Source: Streptomyces pseudovenezuelae
GTDB taxonomy: Bacteria; Actinomycetota; Actinomycetes; Streptomycetales; Streptomycetaceae
Assembly (NCBI RefSeq): GCF_029892565.1
Contig: NZ_JARXVH010000030.1
Span: 1 to 64,000, forward strand
Length of the DNA stretch: 64,000 nt
Direction of reading: 5' to 3'
The notes beneath the pieces were generated by a model, which made no database searches, had not been told where the DNA came from, and was given only the letters and a program-made list of their open reading frames with translations. Positions 1 to 8,241 of this stretch are shown here, piece after piece; within the stretch, counting starts at the first letter, position 1, and the number at the start of each line of letters is the position of its first letter. Both the position numbers and the translations under genes were made by a program.

Positions 1-119
1 GGGGGGGGGGGGGGCCCCGGGGGGGGCGCCCGGGGGGGGGGGGGGGCGCCGGGGGGGGGGGGGTGGGGGGGGGGGGCGGGGGGGGGGGGGGGGGGCCGGC
101 CCCCCCCCCCCACCCCCGA
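1..119. other. G/C homopolymer tract at window edge
   Basis: This stretch is almost only G, with short C interruptions, and ends in a C run. Positions 84-111 form a perfect palindrome: a G run, a central CCGG, then a matching C run. The tract ends one base before the stop codon of the helicase gene. It has no codon structure and no recognisable gene. It could be a real GC hairpin acting as a terminator, but uninterrupted runs of this length are more typical of a poor-quality contig end. Confidence 0.6.
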
Positions 120-2168
120 TCACTCGTCTTCCGTCTGAGTCTCGGCCTCGGTGGGACTCTGCTCTTCCGCCTGCGCCTGCCCTTCGGCCTCCGCCTGCTC
201 CTCGGCCTTCTTCGCGGTCGCGTCGATCGCGGCGAGGGATTTCCGGACCTGGTTACGGTCCGTCGTGAACCAGAAGTCGGGCAGTGACGCCTTCAGATAG
301 TTGCCGTACCGAGCCGTGGCAAGGCGCTGATCCAGTACGGCGACCACACCACGGTCCCCCGACGCCCGTACGAGGCGGCCGGCGCCCTGGGCCATGAGCA
401 GCGCCGCGTGTGTGGCGGCGACAGCCATGAAGCCGTTGCCCCCGGCGTCCTCCACCGCCTTCTGGCGGGCGCTCATGAGCGGGTCGTCCGGGCGCGGGAA
501 CGGGATCTTGTCCATGACGACCAACTGGCAGCTGGTCCCCGGGACATCGACGCCCTGCCAGAGCGAGAGAGTGCCGAAGAGGCAGGTCTTCGGATCGGCC
601 GCGAAGTTCTTGATCAACTCGCCGAGCGTCTCCTCGCCCTGCAGCAGGATCGGGAACTCCGGGATCCGGGAGCGCAGTTCCTCGGCGGCGAGTTGGGCCG
701 CCCGCATCGAGGAGAAGAGGCCGAGCGTGCGTCCACCGGCGGCCTGGATCAGGTCCGTCAGCTCGTCCAGCATGTCCCCGCGGTCACCGTCGCGCGCCGG
801 GCGCGAGAGGTGCTTGGCGACGTACAGGATGCCCTGCTTGCGGTAGTCGAAGGGCGAACCGACGTCGACGCCCTTCCACTGCGGGATGTCCTCGCCCTCG
901 GTGCCCTCCGGGGCCAGCCCGAGGGAGGCGCCTACGCCGTTGAAGTCGCCGCCGAGCTTCAGCGTGGCCGAGGTCAGGACCACGGAGCGGTCCGTGAACA
1001 GCTTCTCCCTGAGCAGGCCCGACACGGACATCGGGGCTACGCGGAGGGAGGCGCCGAAGCGGTCGTGGCGCTCATACCAGACGACGTCCCACTCGGAACC
1101 GTTGGTGATCCGCTCCGCCACGTCGTGGACGCTCTCCACGGACGCCAGCGCCTGCTTGCGGACCGCGTCCTCGTCCTGGACCGACTTGTCACGGGTGGCG
1201 CCGATCGCGGAGATCACCGTACGGCAGGCGTCGCGCAGTGCCATGAGCGCGTAACCGAGATCTTCCGGAATCTCCTCGAGACGGCCAGGCAGCGCCAGCT
1301 CCATCAGCCGCTCGAAGCCCTCGGCGGCGGTCTGGAGCTGGTCGGCGGCCTTCTCGTTGGCCAGCTTCGCGGCGCGGCGCACAGCGCGGTTGACCTGGCC
1401 GGGCGTGAGTTCGCCGGTGGCAACTCCGGTGACCCGGGAGACCAGTTCGTGCGCCTCGTCGACGATCAGCACCTCGTGCGGCGGGAGGACCGGTGCACCC
1501 TCGATGGCATCGATCGCGAGGAGTGCGTGGTTGGTGACGATCACGTCGGAGAGCTTGGCGCGCTCGCGGGCCATCTCGGCGAAGCACTCGGCACCGTACG
1601 CACACTTGGACGCGCCCAGGCACTCGCGGGAGGAGACCGAGATCTGAGCCCAGGCACGGTCGGAGACACCGGGCGTGAGGTCGTCGCGGTCGCCGGTCTC
1701 CGTCTCGTCCGCCCAGTCGCGCATGCGCAGCAGGTCCTGGCCCAGCTTGCTGGTCGGCGCGGCCGCCTCGAACTGGTCGAAGAGGCCCTCCTCCTCGTCC
1801 TGCGGAACTCCCTCGTGCAGACGGTGCAGGCACAGGTAGTTCGACCTGCCCTTGAGCATCGCGAACTCCGGGCGGCGGCGCAGCAAGGGATGCAGTGCGT
1901 CGACCGTGCGCGGCAGGTCGCGCTCGACGAGCTGGCGCTGCAGGGCGAGGGTGGCCGTCGCCACGACGACCCGCTCCCCGTGCGCGAGCGCGGGCACCAG
2001 ATAGCCCAGCGACTTTCCGGTACCGGTGCCGGCCTGGACCAGCAGATGGGAACCGCCGTCGAATGCCTCCGCGACGGCTTCGGCCATGGTCACCTGGCCA
2101 GGGCGCTCCGAACCGCCGACAGCAGTGACGGCAGCATGCAGGAGTTCGGGGAGTGAGGACTTCGTCAT
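120..2168 (-). CDS. DinG/YoaA-type ATP-dependent DNA helicase
   Basis: This encodes a 682-residue superfamily 2 helicase of the XPD/DinG type, which unwinds damaged or structured DNA 5' to 3'. A Walker A motif (QAGTGTGKS) lies near residue 45 and a DEAH box near residue 235. Between them are spaced cysteines (SRECLGASKCAYGAEC, plus one near residue 110) that fit the Fe-S cluster of this family. C-terminal helicase motifs include SLWQGVDVPG and QGAGRLVR. The last 35 residues are Glu/Ala/Gln-rich and probably disordered. The ATG lies 9 bases after a -10 hexamer in a damage-type promoter, so the transcript is nearly leaderless. In Streptomyces this helicase is usually close to lexA and nrdR, which would lie left of this window (from memory of the genus). 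Confidence 0.9.
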   Translation of the reverse strand: MTKSSLPELLHAAVTAVGGSERPGQVTMAEAVAEAFDGGSHLLVQAGTGTGKSLGYLVPALAHGERVVVATATLALQRQLVERDLPRTVDALHPLLRRRPEFAMLKGRSNYLCLHRLHEGVPQDEEEGLFDQFEAAAPTSKLGQDLLRMRDWADETETGDRDDLTPGVSDRAWAQISVSSRECLGASKCAYGAECFAEMARERAKLSDVIVTNHALLAIDAIEGAPVLPPHEVLIVDEAHELVSRVTGVATGELTPGQVNRAVRRAAKLANEKAADQLQTAAEGFERLMELALPGRLEEIPEDLGYALMALRDACRTVISAIGATRDKSVQDEDAVRKQALASVESVHDVAERITNGSEWDVVWYERHDRFGASLRVAPMSVSGLLREKLFTDRSVVLTSATLKLGGDFNGVGASLGLAPEGTEGEDIPQWKGVDVGSPFDYRKQGILYVAKHLSRPARDGDRGDMLDELTDLIQAAGGRTLGLFSSMRAAQLAAEELRSRIPEFPILLQGEETLGELIKNFAADPKTCLFGTLSLWQGVDVPGTSCQLVVMDKIPFPRPDDPLMSARQKAVEDAGGNGFMAVAATHAALLMAQGAGRLVRASGDRGVVAVLDQRLATARYGNYLKASLPDFWFTTDRNQVRKSLAAIDATAKKAEEQAEAEGQAQAEEQSPTEAETQTEDE

Positions 2169-2177
2169 AGGGCGACC

Positions 2178-2200
2178 ACCCTACGGCCCGGGACTGACAA
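2178..2200 (-). promoter_or_regulatory. RecA-NDp/PafBC-type promoter of the DinG-like gene
   Basis: Read on the minus strand this is TTGTCAGTC, an 8-base gap, then TAGGGT. It matches the published actinobacterial LexA-independent damage promoter (TTGTCRGTG-N8-TAnnnT) except that the final G of the first element is C. The -10 hexamer ends 9 bases before the ATG, so the untranslated leader would be two or three bases at most. Confidence 0.75.
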
Positions 2201-2801
2201 ACGGGCGATCAAGGCAGGTGGGGGCGACGGGATCAAGGCCTTGGCCGTCTCGGCCGGTGGCCGGGTTGGTGCGGAGTGGTGTCGGAGTTCGATCGGAGGC
2301 GGATCGGATGGGAGCCGAGTGGGGATCGGCTGTGGTTGGGGTGGCATCGGATCCGATCGGTGAGGCCTCGTCGCCGGGGTGGGTTCGGGCGGTGGGGCGA
2401 GGGCGGGTGGTTGTGAGGCGTGGGGCGGGGAGGGGAGGGGTGTGCGGGGGCGTGATGCTGGGTTCTCGGCGTTCGCAGACGCGTTGGGTCGGGTCGGTGT
2501 GTTGGGGCGGTGTGTTGGGGAGTTGTGGCGTCGCGGGTCGGGTGGTGCAAGGGGCGCCTGTGTGCGGGTGCGCGCGAGCGGCGCGGTCGCAATTGGAGTC
2601 GTGCGGGACGCGGTCGCGAGTGGGGAGCGCGAGACGCGAGTCCGAAAGCACGGCGTCCGGGAGCGGGGCTCGGCGCCGGGCACTCGCCGGTCAATCGGCG
2701 CGGCCGACAGTCGATCCGCCGGCTCGGAAATCGGTTCGGCGGAAGTGGGAACCGGATCGGCACGAGCGGTGTACCAAAAGTGACGATGTCGCGGCATGGC
2801 G
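2201..2801. other. Non-coding region, G-rich on the plus strand
   Basis: Open frames exist on both strands, but they are Arg/Pro/His-rich and lack a credible ribosome site or any familiar domain, so none is called. Positions 2396-2450 hold many closely spaced runs of three or more G on the plus strand and could form G-quadruplex structures. A 12-bp palindrome (ATCGGATCCGAT) lies near 2347-2358 among several ATCGGA repeats. No terminator for the acyltransferase gene was recognised. Confidence 0.5.
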
Positions 2802-3686
2802 TTACAGCAGGTCGCGCAGGGACCGGTCTCGGATCATGAGGGCGGCTCGCTTGGCGGGCAGGTCGACCTCGGCGGAGAAGCGGAATCCGGCGCGCAGGAA
2901 GGCAGCTACGGAAGGGGTGTTGCGAAGGTCGGGTTCCGCGATGACTCGTGCGCAGGCGGGCCGCTTGTCCAGGGCCAGGTCGGAGACGGTTCGGATCAGC
3001 GTGCTGCCGAGCCCTCGCCCACGATCGGCGACGCCGCCGATGAGGAGGTGGATTCCGGTGTCATGAGGTCGAGCGGGGTAGTGGCGGGCCAACGGGTCCA
3101 GGTCCGCCCGGTAGATCTCCCAGTAGCTCATTGGCGTGCCCTCCAGCACACCGAGGCAGGGAAGGCTGCGTCCGTCGCCGGTGAGCTGAGCCCGCAGGTG
3201 ATCCTCGGTCACGGTCTGGGAGCCGGCCAACTCCCAGAACTCCGCGACAGCAGGGTCGTTCATCCAGCGGCTGATCAGCGGTAGGTCCCGCTCGACGTGG
3301 ACGGGGACGAGTTGGAACACGCCCGCGGGCGAGAGGGCCGGGCCCCAGTCGGCGATCTGGTCAAGGAGATCGTCGGAGGACGGGGCGATAGAGAAGCGGT
3401 CGAAAGACGACGAGTCGAGGGAGGACCGGTCACAGAGGTCGCCGTGGGCGTCAGTAGCGGCATCGGTGTCCTGAGCGAAGAGCGCGATCAACTCGTCGGG
3501 CAGACGTAGGTCCAGCGTGTCCTCGCAGTCGGTGCCAATGCGGGCACTGCTCTCGGACAGGCGGGAGCTTGTGTCGGGGCCGATGCCGACGCCGATGCCG
3601 AGGTCGGTGACAGCTGAGGTAGGGGCGGTGGCGGAGGCAGGGACGGAGGCTGGGGCTGCGTTCGCTCCGGCGTCGGTGGGAGACAC
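2802..3686 (-). CDS. GNAT-fold acyltransferase, probable siderophore N-acyltransferase
   Basis: The 294-residue product has an AlcB/IucB-like GNAT domain in roughly residues 120-290 (FQLVPVHVERDLPLISRWMND, then a DRGRGLGSTLIRT acetyl-CoA loop). Such enzymes acylate an amine of a siderophore building block. The first ~115 residues are low-complexity and look disordered. The GTG start is supported by AGGAG eight bases upstream. The gene follows the IucA/IucC synthetase on the same strand, separated by 215 bp that contain an 8-bp tandem repeat, so co-transcription is likely. The substrate and the acyl group cannot be read from the sequence. Confidence 0.82.
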   Translation of the reverse strand: MSPTDAGANAAPASVPASATAPTSAVTDLGIGVGIGPDTSSRLSESSARIGTDCEDTLDLRLPDELIALFAQDTDAATDAHGDLCDRSSLDSSSFDRFSIAPSSDDLLDQIADWGPALSPAGVFQLVPVHVERDLPLISRWMNDPAVAEFWELAGSQTVTEDHLRAQLTGDGRSLPCLGVLEGTPMSYWEIYRADLDPLARHYPARPHDTGIHLLIGGVADRGRGLGSTLIRTVSDLALDKRPACARVIAEPDLRNTPSVAAFLRAGFRFSAEVDLPAKRAALMIRDRSLRDLL

Positions 3687-3741
3687 GGTGACGCTCCTCT
3701 CAGAGGTCTCAGTAGACGGGGTGGGACATGTTCCTCAGGGA

Positions 3742-3819
3742 CTCAGGCGCTCAGGCGCTCAGGCGCTCAGGCGCTCAGGCGCTCAGGCGCTCAGGCGCTC
3801 AGGCGCTCAGGCGCTCAGG
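3742..3819. repeat. 8-bp tandem repeat, nine full copies plus a partial copy
   Basis: The unit CTCAGGCG is repeated perfectly nine times from 3742 to 3813, followed by CTCAGG. It lies between the synthetase stop and the acyltransferase start, 56 bases upstream of the acyltransferase GTG, so it would be in the intercistronic RNA. The 8-bp unit is prone to slippage and cannot stay in frame, which fits a non-coding location. Confidence 0.95.
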
Positions 3820-3901
3820 GATGAGGAGACGACAGGGTGAAGAGACGGCGGGACGAAGGGACGGCGGGATGAAGGGAGTTGGGGATGGTCGGCGGCGGCT
3901 G

Positions 3902-6415
3902 TCAGGAATGGAGAGGGTTGGCGATGGTGACGTAGACGGATTGGGTGTCGACCGGACCGACGAGTTCGTCGAGGCCGTGCAGTCGGGTCAGGAGGTTGGC
4001 CTTGCAGCGCAGCACAGGTGAGTCGAGCAGGCGGGCGGGCAGGGAGGTGCGCAGCCGGCCGGGACCGGAGGCGACGCCACCGAGGAAGCGACGGAAAGCG
4101 GCGAGCAGCACACGTTCGTCGGCCAGACGCTGGGAGCCGAACGCGCCGACGAGACCGAGCACGTTGTTGATAGCGAGGTAGTAGGCGAACCGCTCGTCGG
4201 TGACCTCGTCGGAGACGAAGGTGTCGCTGTGCTCGCCGATACCGGGCAACCGGGCGTCGAGTTCCGCGCGACGGGACTCGCGGAAGTAGTAGCCCTGGTT
4301 GTCGCGGTAACGACCACCGGCGGGCCAACCGTCGGCGTCCAGCAGGAGCAGCGTGTTCTGCTGGTGTGCCTCCAGCGCGATCCCCGCCTCCGCGTCCAGC
4401 CACAGCACGGGCCGGACGACTTGTTCGAGGTAGCGCAGGAACCACTCGGCGGCAACGGCCCCGCGCGGACGGCCGGTTCGGCGAGCCAAGCTCGTGACGA
4501 GGTCGGCGAGTCGGGATCGCATGGCCGGCTGGCCCGCATCTGGGGAGTGCGGCCGGGGCGAGACGAGGCCGGCGATGCAGGAGACGTCGTCCGACGGGCT
4601 GAACGGGTTGTGCCGGATCACCACGTCTAGGCCGGCCACTGGGACACCGTTCGGACCGTCGACGGCGAGCCAGGCCGGGTCGCGGATGATGTCGAACCCC
4701 GGGTGGGCTGCGTGCCACTGCTCGGCGAGGCCGCTGCGCAGCAGGCGGTGGACTTCGACGCCTCGGTGCAGTTCCTTGCGGAGGTTCTCACGACGGGAGT
4801 TGGTGATGCGGAGACCCAGAGACAGCTTGAGCATGGCGGGGGCGCCGGACCGGTGGACGGTTCGCACGGAGGAGGTGGGGTGCCACGGATGGCCGTGTGC
4901 TCCGAGGTCACGGAGCAGTCCGGCATCGAGCAGGGCCGCCGTCTCGGCGCGCTGGCGGACCTCGCACAGTTGCCAGGGGTGCATCGGCAGGGCCGTGTAG
5001 CCATCGGGCAGCGACAACGGGCCCTCGTCTCCGGCGAGTCGAGCCGCGAGCTGGGGCGCGGGGACGAGACGGCCACGCTCGGTCCAGGAGGAGTCGGTGG
5101 CGAGTACGGACGGGGCGACAGCAAGCCAGTGCAAGGGGAAGGAGCCGCGCAATTCCGGTGAGTACAGCTGCGTTTCGGACTCGGTGAGGCCTTCACGGCT
5201 CTTGGGGGTCGGGTGCAGGGGGTGTCCGAGCAGGAGGGCCTGTTCGGCGGCGAGGAAGAGGTCGGGGCCGTCGGAAGGATGCCGGCGGCGGTGGGTGAGG
5301 AAGGTGGCGGTATGGCGGAGGGAGTCGATGACGCGGGCGACTAGGTCGGGGCCGGGTGTGGACGCGGGGTTCGTCGTGGACGCGGGGTTCGTCGTGGACG
5401 CGGGGTTCGTCGTGGACGCGGGGTTCGTCGTGGACGCGGGGTTCGTCGTGGACGCGGCGCCGGCCGTGGACGTGAGGCCAAGGTCCGTGGCGGGGGCTAG
5501 GTCCATCGCAGGGGTGAGGCTGGCCGTGGACGTGGGGTTCGTTACGGGCGCGCGGCCGGTCGTGGGCACGGGGCTGGCCGTGGACGTGGGGCCAGTCATG
5601 GGCGCAGGGGTGACAGGAGGCGTGGTGAGGACGGCTGAGGCTGACCGGTGCGTGGCCGACGCGGGCTTGCCTGCGGGGCTTCCCAGCGGTTCGCCGACGT
5701 CGCAGCCGTCAGGACCGCCCCTACGGTCAGGACCATCCCTACGGTCGGAACCGTCGAGGCCGAGGTAGTCGAAGTCGTCGGCACCGACCGGCGTCTCGCG
5801 GGCGAGCAATGCCGCGACCGTGACCGCGTCGGCCGGTGGGGACCGTTCGGGGTCGGGGGCGCCGGCGAAGTACGGGGTGCCGAAGCGGTGCCAGCCAGTC
5901 GGGGACCAGTAGCGGATCGGGACGTGCAGGGTCGCACCGCTGGCAGGGAGGGGGATGCGGAGAGTGGTGTCATCGGGGGCCGGGAGGCCGACCTCGCGTA
6001 CCCAGCAACGGAGGAGGTTTTCGACGGCGGCGGCGTCAGCTGCGGTGACCGGGTCGACGTGTTCCAGTGGGTCGGCGAGGGTGCGATGCGGTCGCGGCGG
6101 CTCGACGCACGGGGTTCGGCTCTGCGCCGGGAACGAGACCTCCGGCGCCTTGCCCTGCTCTGGAACCCGAGTTCGCACCGAGGCGTAGTCCGCCGACGCC
6201 CGGCTCTCCTCTTGCTGCGTCCCCACGGCCGAGCCCGATCCCAGCCCGGTGCCCGTCCTCGCTGCCCCCGGCTCCCTCGATTCCCCCGGGCTTCTGGCTC
6301 CGCCGGACAGCCGTTCGCGCTCCGAGGTGCCTCCCTGCTGGCGAGGCAATGGGGCGGACGTCGGGTCGGTCAGTGCGTGGGCGGAGTCGTGTTCGGGTGC
6401 GGGGGTGGTGTTCAA
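3902..6415 (-). CDS. IucA/IucC family NRPS-independent siderophore synthetase
   Basis: This enzyme class joins a carboxylate (citrate, succinate or similar) to an amine or alcohol through an acyl-adenylate. Family features are in the C-terminal half: ALPMHPWQ, KLSLGLRITNSRRENLRKEL, HQQNTLLLLDADGWP and RDNQGYYFRES. At 837 residues it is about 200 longer than usual. The surplus is a disordered N-terminal ~105 residues and a Thr/Pro/Ala/Ser-rich insertion at about residues 215-360 that holds an 18-bp tandem repeat. The TTG start is supported by GAGGAA five bases upstream. The neighbours are an acyltransferase downstream and an aminotransferase upstream. No N-hydroxylase or decarboxylase is nearby, so a hydroxamate product is not supported by this locus alone. 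Confidence 0.9.
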   Translation of the reverse strand: MNTTPAPEHDSAHALTDPTSAPLPRQQGGTSERERLSGGARSPGESREPGAARTGTGLGSGSAVGTQQEESRASADYASVRTRVPEQGKAPEVSFPAQSRTPCVEPPRPHRTLADPLEHVDPVTAADAAAVENLLRCWVREVGLPAPDDTTLRIPLPASGATLHVPIRYWSPTGWHRFGTPYFAGAPDPERSPPADAVTVAALLARETPVGADDFDYLGLDGSDRRDGPDRRGGPDGCDVGEPLGSPAGKPASATHRSASAVLTTPPVTPAPMTGPTSTASPVPTTGRAPVTNPTSTASLTPAMDLAPATDLGLTSTAGAASTTNPASTTNPASTTNPASTTNPASTTNPASTPGPDLVARVIDSLRHTATFLTHRRRHPSDGPDLFLAAEQALLLGHPLHPTPKSREGLTESETQLYSPELRGSFPLHWLAVAPSVLATDSSWTERGRLVPAPQLAARLAGDEGPLSLPDGYTALPMHPWQLCEVRQRAETAALLDAGLLRDLGAHGHPWHPTSSVRTVHRSGAPAMLKLSLGLRITNSRRENLRKELHRGVEVHRLLRSGLAEQWHAAHPGFDIIRDPAWLAVDGPNGVPVAGLDVVIRHNPFSPSDDVSCIAGLVSPRPHSPDAGQPAMRSRLADLVTSLARRTGRPRGAVAAEWFLRYLEQVVRPVLWLDAEAGIALEAHQQNTLLLLDADGWPAGGRYRDNQGYYFRESRRAELDARLPGIGEHSDTFVSDEVTDERFAYYLAINNVLGLVGAFGSQRLADERVLLAAFRRFLGGVASGPGRLRTSLPARLLDSPVLRCKANLLTRLHGLDELVGPVDTQSVYVTIANPLHS
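5361..5450 (-). repeat. 18-bp in-frame tandem repeat inside the siderophore synthetase
   Basis: Five identical 18-bp units (plus-strand GACGCGGGGTTCGTCGTG) encode a repeating Thr-Asn-Pro-Ala-Ser-Thr at about residues 322-352. Degenerate versions continue to about 5600. Because the unit is six codons, copy-number change would keep the frame. Confidence 0.95.
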
Positions 6416-6471
6416 GGCGGTTCCTCACGGGTGGTTCTGGGCCGTGCTGTTGGCTCGCGCTAGCGGTTCGT

Positions 6472-6501
6472 CCTGGTGTTTTGCCTGGTGTTTTGCCTGG
6501 T
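6472..6501. repeat. 12-bp direct repeat in the synthetase-aminotransferase gap
   Basis: CCTGGTGTTTTG occurs twice in direct tandem (6472-6483 and 6484-6495), followed by CCTGGT. It lies in the 140-bp gap between the aminotransferase stop and the synthetase start. I looked for a 19-bp iron-repressor box in this gap and saw none. Confidence 0.8.
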
Positions 6502-6555
6502 CTCGCGTTTCGTTTTCTCGTCTGGTGATCGCGCTGCATGCAAGGGGTTAGGGGG

Positions 6556-8115
6556 TTATCGCTCATGTATGGAAGTCAGTCGCCCGGCCTGCCCGCAGGC
6601 CACGGCCTCGATCGCGTCAGCCAAGCGATCAAGCACCGCGGACACCTGCTCGTCGGTGATCGTCAGTGGGGGAAGGAGTCGTACGACGCTGGTGTGGCGG
6701 CCGCCGAGTTCGATGATCAACCCGCGTTTCAGGCACTCTCGTTGGACGGCGGCGGCCAGTTCGGGGGCGGCCGGAGGAGGGCTGTCGTCCGCCTCCGTGT
6801 CCACCAACTCGACGCCGATCATCAGCCCACGCCCGCGCACATCCCCGATGCACGGGAACTCCTGGGCCAGGGCGCGGAGTTGGGTGAGGATTCGGGTGCC
6901 GAGGGTGGCCGCTCGTTCGGCGAGGTGGTTGTCGCGGACGTAGGCGAGGGTGGCCGTGCCGGCGGCCATGGCGAGTTGGTTGCCGCGGAAGGTGCCCGCG
7001 TGGGCGCCCGGTTCCCAGATGTCGAGGTCGTCGCGGTAGACGAGGACGGCGAGCGGGAGGCTGCCGCCGATGGCCTTGGAGAGGACCATGACGTCGGGGG
7101 TGATGCCGCTGTGCTCGACCGCCCAGAAGGCGCCGGTGCGGCCGACGCCCGTCTGGATCTCGTCGGCGATCAGCGGGATGGAGCGGGCGGCGGTGATCTG
7201 CCGCATGCCGCGCAGCCAGGCCTCGGGGGCGGGGAGTACACCGCCCTCTCCCTGGACGGGTTCGAGGATCATCCCGGCGGGGTGCGGTACCCCGGACTTG
7301 GGGTCGTCGAGGACGGACTCGGTCCAGCGGGCGGCGAGTTGGGCGCCGCGGGTGCCGCCGACGCCGAAGGGGCAGCGGTAGTCCTGGGGGTAGGGCAGGC
7401 GGGCGACCCGTATGTCGGAGGCGTCCCCGGAGGCTGCCGGCGCTCCGGCGGTCATCCCGTGGTAGGCGCCGGTGAAGGCGAGGAGTACGGTGCGGCCGGT
7501 CGCGGCACGGACGAGTTTGAGTGCGGCCTCGACGGCATCGGTTCCGGCCGGTCCGCAGAACTGCACGCGCGCGTGGTCGGCGAGGCCGGGCGGCAGGGTG
7601 TGGAACAGCTCGGTGACGAAGGCGTCCTTGACGGGGGTCGCGAGGTCGAGGACGTGGAGCGGGGCGCCCGAGTCGAGGACCTTCCGGATCGCCTCCAGGA
7701 CGACGGGATGGTTGTGGCCGAGGGCGAGGGTTCCGGCGCCGGAGAGACAGTCGAGGTAGCGGCGGCCGTCGACGCCCTCGATGGTCAGCCCGCGGGCCCG
7801 CACCGGCACGATCGGCAGGGCGCGGGCGTAGGTGCGTGCCGCCGACTCGCGCGCCGGCTGCCGCCGCAGGATGCCTTCGTGTGCCGAACCGGCCTCACGG
7901 GCCACGCGTGCCGCACGGGCGGTCGAAACGCCGGCCACTCCCCCGGTCGCAGGTGGCGCAGCCACCCTGCCACTTACGCCCGCCCCGACTCGCTGGGCGC
8001 CGACTCGCTCGGCCGCACCGCACTCGGACGCGTTCTCGCCAGCCGCCGGCTCGCCATCTGCGGACTCGGCCAAGGCTCCCCGTCCTCCCGCCGCGCAAAG
8101 GGGCTTCGCCACCAC
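6556..8115 (-). CDS. Class III PLP aminotransferase, diaminobutyrate-2-oxoglutarate type
   Basis: Homologous sequence starts near residue 80 (HEGILRRQ) and runs to the end. It includes the PLP-binding FTGAYHGMT loop, EPVQGEGG, the DEIQTGVGRTG aspartate region and the PLP lysine in VLSKAIGG. Enzymes of this type convert aspartate semialdehyde to L-2,4-diaminobutyrate, a common siderophore and ectoine precursor. Its place upstream of the IucC-like gene favours the siderophore role. The first ~75 residues are low-complexity and may not be translated: an in-frame GTG at 7938 would give a normal 460-residue enzyme, but its only ribosome-site-like bases (GGGGGA) touch the codon. The longest frame is given because no start is clearly supported. 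Confidence 0.85.
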   Translation of the reverse strand: MVAKPLCAAGGRGALAESADGEPAAGENASECGAAERVGAQRVGAGVSGRVAAPPATGGVAGVSTARAARVAREAGSAHEGILRRQPARESAARTYARALPIVPVRARGLTIEGVDGRRYLDCLSGAGTLALGHNHPVVLEAIRKVLDSGAPLHVLDLATPVKDAFVTELFHTLPPGLADHARVQFCGPAGTDAVEAALKLVRAATGRTVLLAFTGAYHGMTAGAPAASGDASDIRVARLPYPQDYRCPFGVGGTRGAQLAARWTESVLDDPKSGVPHPAGMILEPVQGEGGVLPAPEAWLRGMRQITAARSIPLIADEIQTGVGRTGAFWAVEHSGITPDVMVLSKAIGGSLPLAVLVYRDDLDIWEPGAHAGTFRGNQLAMAAGTATLAYVRDNHLAERAATLGTRILTQLRALAQEFPCIGDVRGRGLMIGVELVDTEADDSPPPAAPELAAAVQRECLKRGLIIELGGRHTSVVRLLPPLTITDEQVSAVLDRLADAIEAVACGQAGRLTSIHER

Positions 8116-8241
8116 GGGGACCGGACACGGACAGCAGGCCCCCCACCGCTACCAACCCCGCATCGCTCACGGGGTTACGGGTTGCCTCAAGATCCTTGTC
8201 GGGACGGGGCCGTTCACGCCGTCGCGCCCCAAGCCGCGTCC

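Noticed and set aside
408..2156. Long plus-strand frame opposite the DinG-like helicase
   Set aside because: It is antisense to a gene with clear helicase motifs and shows the His/Arg/Gly composition of a GC-rich shadow frame.
2165..2797. Pro/Arg/His-rich frames between the acyltransferase and helicase genes
   Set aside because: Overlapping frames on both strands have similar skewed composition, no ribosome site and no homology pattern. Only the damage-type promoter is supported here.
6416..6555. Possible iron-repressor (DmdR/IdeR) box before the siderophore synthetase
   Set aside because: The TAACCCCCTAACC-like bases lack the dyad symmetry of the TTAGGTTAGGCTAACCTAA type.
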